Assembly: GCA_044426345.1 (NCBI GenBank)
Contig: JAWXUP010000010.1
Coordinates: forward strand, 1-55,167
Origin: CAYJLC01 sp044426345
GTDB lineage: Bacteria > Bacillota > Clostridia > Oscillospirales > Butyricicoccaceae
Length of the DNA stretch: 55,167 nucleotides
Direction of reading: 5' to 3'
The notes under the pieces are model-generated. The model was not told the DNA's origin. It saw only the letters and a list, made by a program, of their open reading frames with translations, and made no database searches. Both the position numbers and the translations under genes were made by a program. This document shows positions 51,685 to 55,167 of the stretch, piece after piece (position 1 is the first letter of the stretch; each line of letters opens with the position of its first letter).

Positions 51685-52170
51685 CTATTCTTCTGCAAGA
51701 TTTTTCGCAATATCTCTTAAATTTTCAACATCGTACAAAAAATCATTAACCATAAAATCTTTTTTCTGCATATAATCTACACCTAAAGAAATTGATTCGC
51801 TCAGCAACTGGTCAAAATCATCAAAGGATTTTTCGTCCCACAAATACATAAATATTTTCATCATTAAGAAAAACTCGGCACTCGATAATTTCCCAGTTTT
51901 CATTATCATTTTAGCAAGTCTATTTGTCTGAGCTTCCATAATTTTTTGTATGTCATCAACATGATAAATCGCCGTGAGTTCCTGACGTATAATTCTTGAA
52001 ATAAAATCAATATCTTTTTTATGTCCGTCAACATTTAGTCCTTTTTCAATAAATTCACGCACTTGCTCTGACAAATTGAGATTATTTGAAATCGCAAGTT
52101 TGTTTAACATATCATACATTTCTGGCTGAATTTTTAAGCTAATGGCTATGCTTTTTTCTTTTTTTGCTAT
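51685..52170 (-). CDS. Ribbon-helix-helix relaxosome accessory protein, probable ATA start
   Basis: The first ATG (52117-52119) would give 144 residues and cut the RHH fold. The frame extends 17 codons upstream to ATA at 52168-52170, adding KKEKSIAISLKIQPE, the beta strand and start of helix 1; SNNLNLSEQVREFIEKGL follows as helix 2. GAGGTGA lies five bases before the ATA. The rest is a helical domain of about 110 residues. It ends 13 bp before the relaxase frame begins and lies next to the oriT-like region, as expected for an auxiliary DNA-binding protein of the relaxosome. Confidence 0.75.
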   Translation of the reverse strand: MAKKEKSIAISLKIQPEMYDMLNKLAISNNLNLSEQVREFIEKGLNVDGHKKDIDFISRIIRQELTAIYHVDDIQKIMEAQTNRLAKMIMKTGKLSSAEFFLMMKIFMYLWDEKSFDDFDQLLSESISLGVDYMQKKDFMVNDFLYDVENLRDIAKNLAEE

Positions 52171-52189
52171 AAAATCACCTCTTTTCGTC

Positions 52190-52370
52190 GGTATGGCAAT
52201 CTGTCATACCAAAATTCGTGCGTAATACGTTGAAACCTTTGGTTTTAAGCTGTTTTTCGAGGTGTATGTAATACCTCTATTCCTGCCTTAACTCAAAATC
52301 TAAGATTTTGCGTAAAGTTTTTCGGTCGCTTCGCTCTCATTTAATAGCGAAAAACAAAACTTACACGTAA
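52190..52370. other. Candidate origin of transfer (oriT)
   Basis: Between the primase-like gene and the relaxosome gene lies a cluster of inverted repeats: GGTATG-N9-CATACC (52190-52210) followed by TTCGTGCGTAATACG, then AAACCTTTGGTTT (52234-52246), GAGGT-N9-ACCTC (52259-52277) and GTTTTTCG with CGAAAAAC (about 52318-52356). An inverted repeat followed by a unique nick region beside a relaxase gene is the usual oriT pattern. The nick site itself is not identified. Confidence 0.5.
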
Positions 52371-52376
52371 AAATCT

Positions 52377-53381
52377 TCATCGTTCTAAACCCTCTGTTTC
52401 TTCGTTTTCCTTTATAATTTTACGAAATTGCTGTAAATCTGCATTAAAATCCTTATTTTTAGGCACTTGTATCTTTACTTTATATCCTAAATCACTATAT
52501 TTTTCCGACATTTCCTTAGCTTTTAACTGTCCGTGATTACAAGGTGTACCATTTGGCAACTTACCATCAATATCGTTGTCATAACAAAATGCTATTTCAT
52601 CAATTTCTGGGTGCAAGTTCAAATATCTTTCAAGAGCTTTGTCAGATAAACCACCCTCCGATACTCTATGACCTTCTTTCCAATTAGCATGATGCAAAAA
52701 AGTTAATGTAGCGTGGCTCATAGCATCTATCGGTGCTTCAAATACATACACTCGATTACTTGTGCCTTCCATAACAAAGCCATACGTTTTATCCGAACCT
52801 GCAACATCTTGCCTAAAACTACTTTTATTACTCATAGACCTTAAAGCACAATACTTAGGCTTTTTATTTTCATCAAACCCAACAAATGCACAATTACTAT
52901 AAGTTTTACCACTAATCTCAGTCTTTGCTTGGTAAACCTTTTTTTCTTTAATCATTTGATAGACAACGTCTTTTTCAATGCCTCTAGTGTAGATTAAATA
53001 GGCTATAACTCTGTTGTAGTTTTCGTCTTTAGATGGCAATGTTAGTTCTTTTTTAGGAACTTTTTCGATTGGCATAATATAATGTTTGGTTTGTTCATAT
53101 GCTTTTGTACCTAAAATCATTTCTACAGCAGATACAAAATCCAAGCCATAGTAATCTTTTACAAAGTCAACAATATTTCCTTTTTTCTGTGTCGAAAAGC
53201 AATAATATCCTCTGCCATGGTTGAAAAAATAAAGACCGCCACTGTGTTTCACATGAACAGAGTAGCGATCACCTTTTTCTATATCAAAACCATTACTTAC
53301 AGCAAAATCAATCATATTTGTACTAAAAACTTGTTTCATCTGTGCTTCGGTAAAAGGTAATATTTTTGCTTCCTTTCTCAC
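52377..53381 (-). CDS. DUF3991/Toprim domain primase-like protein
   Basis: 334 residues. The N-terminal half contains a DUF3991-like region (HSGGLYFFNHGRGYYCFSTQ, IVDFVKDYYGLDFVSAVEMIL). The C-terminal half is a Toprim domain with YVFEAPIDAMSHA (conserved Glu) and IAFCYDNDIDG (DxD). The start is GTG at 53379-53381 behind AGGAGGG. Proteins of this type are common on Firmicutes plasmids and ICEs and probably prime complementary strand synthesis after transfer. Confidence 0.85.
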   Translation of the reverse strand: MRKEAKILPFTEAQMKQVFSTNMIDFAVSNGFDIEKGDRYSVHVKHSGGLYFFNHGRGYYCFSTQKKGNIVDFVKDYYGLDFVSAVEMILGTKAYEQTKHYIMPIEKVPKKELTLPSKDENYNRVIAYLIYTRGIEKDVVYQMIKEKKVYQAKTEISGKTYSNCAFVGFDENKKPKYCALRSMSNKSSFRQDVAGSDKTYGFVMEGTSNRVYVFEAPIDAMSHATLTFLHHANWKEGHRVSEGGLSDKALERYLNLHPEIDEIAFCYDNDIDGKLPNGTPCNHGQLKAKEMSEKYSDLGYKVKIQVPKNKDFNADLQQFRKIIKENEETEGLER

Positions 53382-53396
53382 AGTTATCCCTCCTTT

Positions 53397-53939
53397 TTAT
53401 CGTTCTAACTCATTATTTTGACTGTCGAAATCACACGGATATTGCTCGAAAGTATTTAAAATTTCTAAAATATTTTCGTGAGTTGTATCAATATCTACAT
53501 GATGGTCTATTTCGATGCCAAGAGTGTACATATACTCATAGCTACCATAAGTATTTCTTATAAAGCTTTTTATTTTTTTGGGTATTTCATAACTTAATTG
53601 TGGAATACAGCCATATTTTACTAAAAAAATCGTGTTGCAATGCTCTCCACTTGAAAGTAAGTCTATTTCCAAAAGCGCAATGCAAATATTTCCTGTTATA
53701 TCTGAACGAATAATACTCGGCAACAATACGTATTCGTTTTCATCAAACCCATCAAAATATGCCGTGCCATAATGTTGCACTGCTGCTTGACTTAAAGAAT
53801 TTAACACTGATTTCGCATAAGCTTTTTCTTTTGTATCATAACTTTGTTGCAGTAAATCATAGTCTATTTTTTGTAGAATATTCTTTTCAATAAATTCTAC
53901 ATATCTATCAGTGTTGTCTTCAGATAAATCTCTATTCAT
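53397..53939 (-). CDS. Hypothetical protein
   Basis: 180 residues, soluble, no motif I recognise. It has a helical N-terminal part (IEKNILQKIDYDLLQQSYDTK) and a central region rich in Leu/Ile strands. It lies 9 bp after the DUF4314-like gene and 16 bp before the primase-like gene, so it belongs to the same accessory operon. Confidence 0.45.
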   Translation of the reverse strand: MNRDLSEDNTDRYVEFIEKNILQKIDYDLLQQSYDTKEKAYAKSVLNSLSQAAVQHYGTAYFDGFDENEYVLLPSIIRSDITGNICIALLEIDLLSSGEHCNTIFLVKYGCIPQLSYEIPKKIKSFIRNTYGSYEYMYTLGIEIDHHVDIDTTHENILEILNTFEQYPCDFDSQNNELER

Positions 53940-53947
53940 AATTCAAC

Positions 53948-54538
53948 CTACCTTTCCATCTCATCATCATAAATATCTATTTCAAGTGCTTTTAATAGTT
54001 CTTCAACTGACTTAAAAGGTCTTACTTCATACTTGTCAAGTACACTTTCTCGAGTTTCAAATATTTCTGGTGTTTGAAATCTATCGGTAAATTTCTTAAT
54101 GTTACTCTCGCTCAACGACTTGTCGTCACCATTATCATCTGTTTGACAAATGAAAAATGTCCCACAAATAATATCACCACAATCTATTTGTCTATTAAGC
54201 TCTAATCCATCAATTTTGCCTTCTTCGTTGCAATACAAATGGCACTGCTCATCAAGTTTTACATACTCAATATATCCACCAACAACCTTTTGCATAGCCT
54301 TATAATCATTTTGAATTTCTTTTGTATAAGGCTCTTTCATTGGCTCTACAACAAGCACTTTTATCGTATTTTCTTTTTCTTTTATTATGTGAAAACTATC
54401 TTCATTTGAAATTAAAGCCAAACTACTGTTTATACCGTCATAAGTGCAATGTAATTGTCCTGCATCATCTATAAAGTCTACTGTAGCTGTTGTTCCAGAG
54501 GGAATTGGTGAATATGGATCTTCCATGTTGTCTACCAT
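53948..54538 (-). pseudogene. DUF4314/DUF3846-like protein, 5' end cut by an IS element
   Basis: 196 residues from the ATG at 54536-54538. The N-terminus DPYSPIPSGTTATVDFIDDA resembles the DUF4314 fold; IKVLVVEPMKEPYTKEI begins a DUF3846-like part. Upstream of the ATG the frame stays open and reads SKSYPKGSRI, the normal beginning of a DUF4314 domain, and then runs into the end of the IS element at about 54571. The gene has therefore lost its start; translation from the internal ATG may still give a slightly short protein. Confidence 0.6.
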
Positions 54539-54570
54539 AATTCTACTTCCCTTTGGATATGATTTGGATA

Positions 54571-55167
54571 TGTCAACCCAAAATAGTACAATTCATAGCT
54601 TTTCAATAATTAAATTTCTTTTTTCAAATTCTGATGGTGCAAGATAGCCCAAAGTACCATGAATACGAATATTATTATACCAATTGACGAAGTCAAACCA
54701 TAAGATTTCAAGTTGGTGTAAGCTTTGAAATTCCCGATTAGCAAACTCCCGTTTAACGATATTATACATCGATTCTGCCACGGAATTATCCACAGGAGTG
54801 CCTTTGTGAGATAAACTTCTAGCGATGTTAAAAGCGTTCAAAATACTTTCAACAATCTCGTTTTTAAATTCAGAGCCTCTATCAGTATGAAAAAGTTTGA
54901 TACGTCTAAGGTCTGATTGGACTGAAAAAAATGCAGTTTGTACAAGCTTTGCATCTTTGTTTTTACCAACAGCAGAACCAATGATTTTACGATTACTAAG
55001 GTCCAGTAAAAGACAAATATAATTCCATTTTCCGTCGACTTTCACATAAGTTAAATCACTTACCACTACTTCAAGAGCTGTTTTTTCTGAAAATTCACGG
55101 TTTAATACATTAGGAATATCATCATTATTAACTGTTGCTTTTTTCTTACTTTTAGATGTTGTAGATA
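54571..55167 (-). mobile_element. IS3-type insertion sequence (partial, runs off the window)
   Basis: The left end is placed at TGTCAACCCAAAATAGTACA (54571-54590), which begins with TG as IS3 ends do and lies just outside the transposase stop codon. The right end is beyond the window, so the second inverted repeat and target duplication cannot be checked. Confidence 0.65.
54593..55167 (-). CDS. IS3-family transposase OrfB (partial)
   Basis: The frame is open to the window edge. It contains the rve/DDE core: VSDLTYVKVDGKWNYICLLLD with the first Asp, FHTDRGSEFKN with the second Asp, and the third catalytic Glu in VDNSVAESMYNIVKRE. WFDFVNWYNNIRIHGTLGY is the typical IS3 C-terminal pattern. The catalytic triad is intact in the visible part. 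The N-terminus and OrfA are outside the window. Confidence 0.92.
   Translation of the reverse strand, partial: STTSKSKKKATVNNDDIPNVLNREFSEKTALEVVVSDLTYVKVDGKWNYICLLLDLSNRKIIGSAVGKNKDAKLVQTAFFSVQSDLRRIKLFHTDRGSEFKNEIVESILNAFNIARSLSHKGTPVDNSVAESMYNIVKREFANREFQSLHQLEILWFDFVNWYNNIRIHGTLGYLAPSEFEKRNLIIEKL

Noticed and set aside
52377..54538. Three successive proteins ending in Glu-Arg
   Set aside because: Similar C-terminal residues in adjacent genes look like coincidence or shared stop-region sequence; no functional tag is known.

Overview
This 55 kb window is AT-rich DNA from a low-G+C Gram-positive bacterium, most likely a Clostridia/Lachnospiraceae-like anaerobe. Support for this is the strong AGGAGG ribosome binding sites with ATG/GTG/TTG starts, an SpoVG protein, AT-rich sigma-A promoters, and a nitrogenase operon of Clostridium pasteurianum type (fused nifN-nifB, split nifV, short NifK). 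Species cannot be named from the sequence. Almost every gene is on the minus strand; only modABC and two small ribbon-helix-helix genes run rightwards. No rRNA, tRNA or CRISPR array was seen.

Layout, right to left in the main direction of transcription. (1) 54571-55167: end of an IS3-type element that has cut off the 5' end of a DUF4314/DUF3846-like gene. (2) 50302-54538: plasmid/ICE-type genes, namely a DUF3991/Toprim primase-like protein, a repeat-rich oriT-like region, a ribbon-helix-helix accessory protein, a MobP/MobL relaxase and a broken XRE-type HTH gene. The relaxase and its accessory gene both seem to start at ATA codons. (3) 47596-50203: plus-strand molybdate transport genes modABC, with a circularly permuted ModA. 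(4) 34189-46945: one nitrogenase operon, nifH-I1-I2-D-K-E-(N-B)-ferredoxin-Vomega-Valpha, an AnfO-like gene and a MORN-like gene, closed by a perfect 18-bp terminator hairpin. (5) 26210-33439: conjugation genes, including a coupling protein (VirD4/TraG), a VirB2-like protein, a Flp-like protein, SpoVG, a TrbL/VirB6-like protein, a HicB-like repressor and PrgI, with two RHH regulators alongside. (6) 23800-26190: three DNA methyltransferases without a visible restriction enzyme. (7) 16855-23799: a Tad/Flp-type pilus set. (8) 15468-16093: phd-doc. (9) 2645-15393: a type IV pilus/type II secretion-like set with PilB, a PilM-PilN fusion, PilO, PilC, a major pilin, four pilin-like proteins, its own prepilin peptidase, a repeat adhesin and another secreted protein. 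(10) 293-2459: an AAA ATPase plus TOPRIM pair that looks like a defence module. (11) 1-207: the start of a protein of the kind found next to the VirB4 ATPase of conjugative elements.

Taken together, the window reads as one large conjugative element (ICE or plasmid). Its transfer genes lie on both sides of a complete Mo-nitrogenase plus molybdate-uptake island, and it also carries two type IV-filament systems. The 650-bp gap between nifH and modA holds divergent promoters. Each of the two leaders has an intrinsic terminator overlapped by a small hairpin with an A1/G4 hexaloop, the signature of ANTAR-protein antitermination, which suggests that nitrogen fixation and molybdate uptake are switched on together by transcript read-through. 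Function assignments rest on motif recognition by eye; no database search was run.
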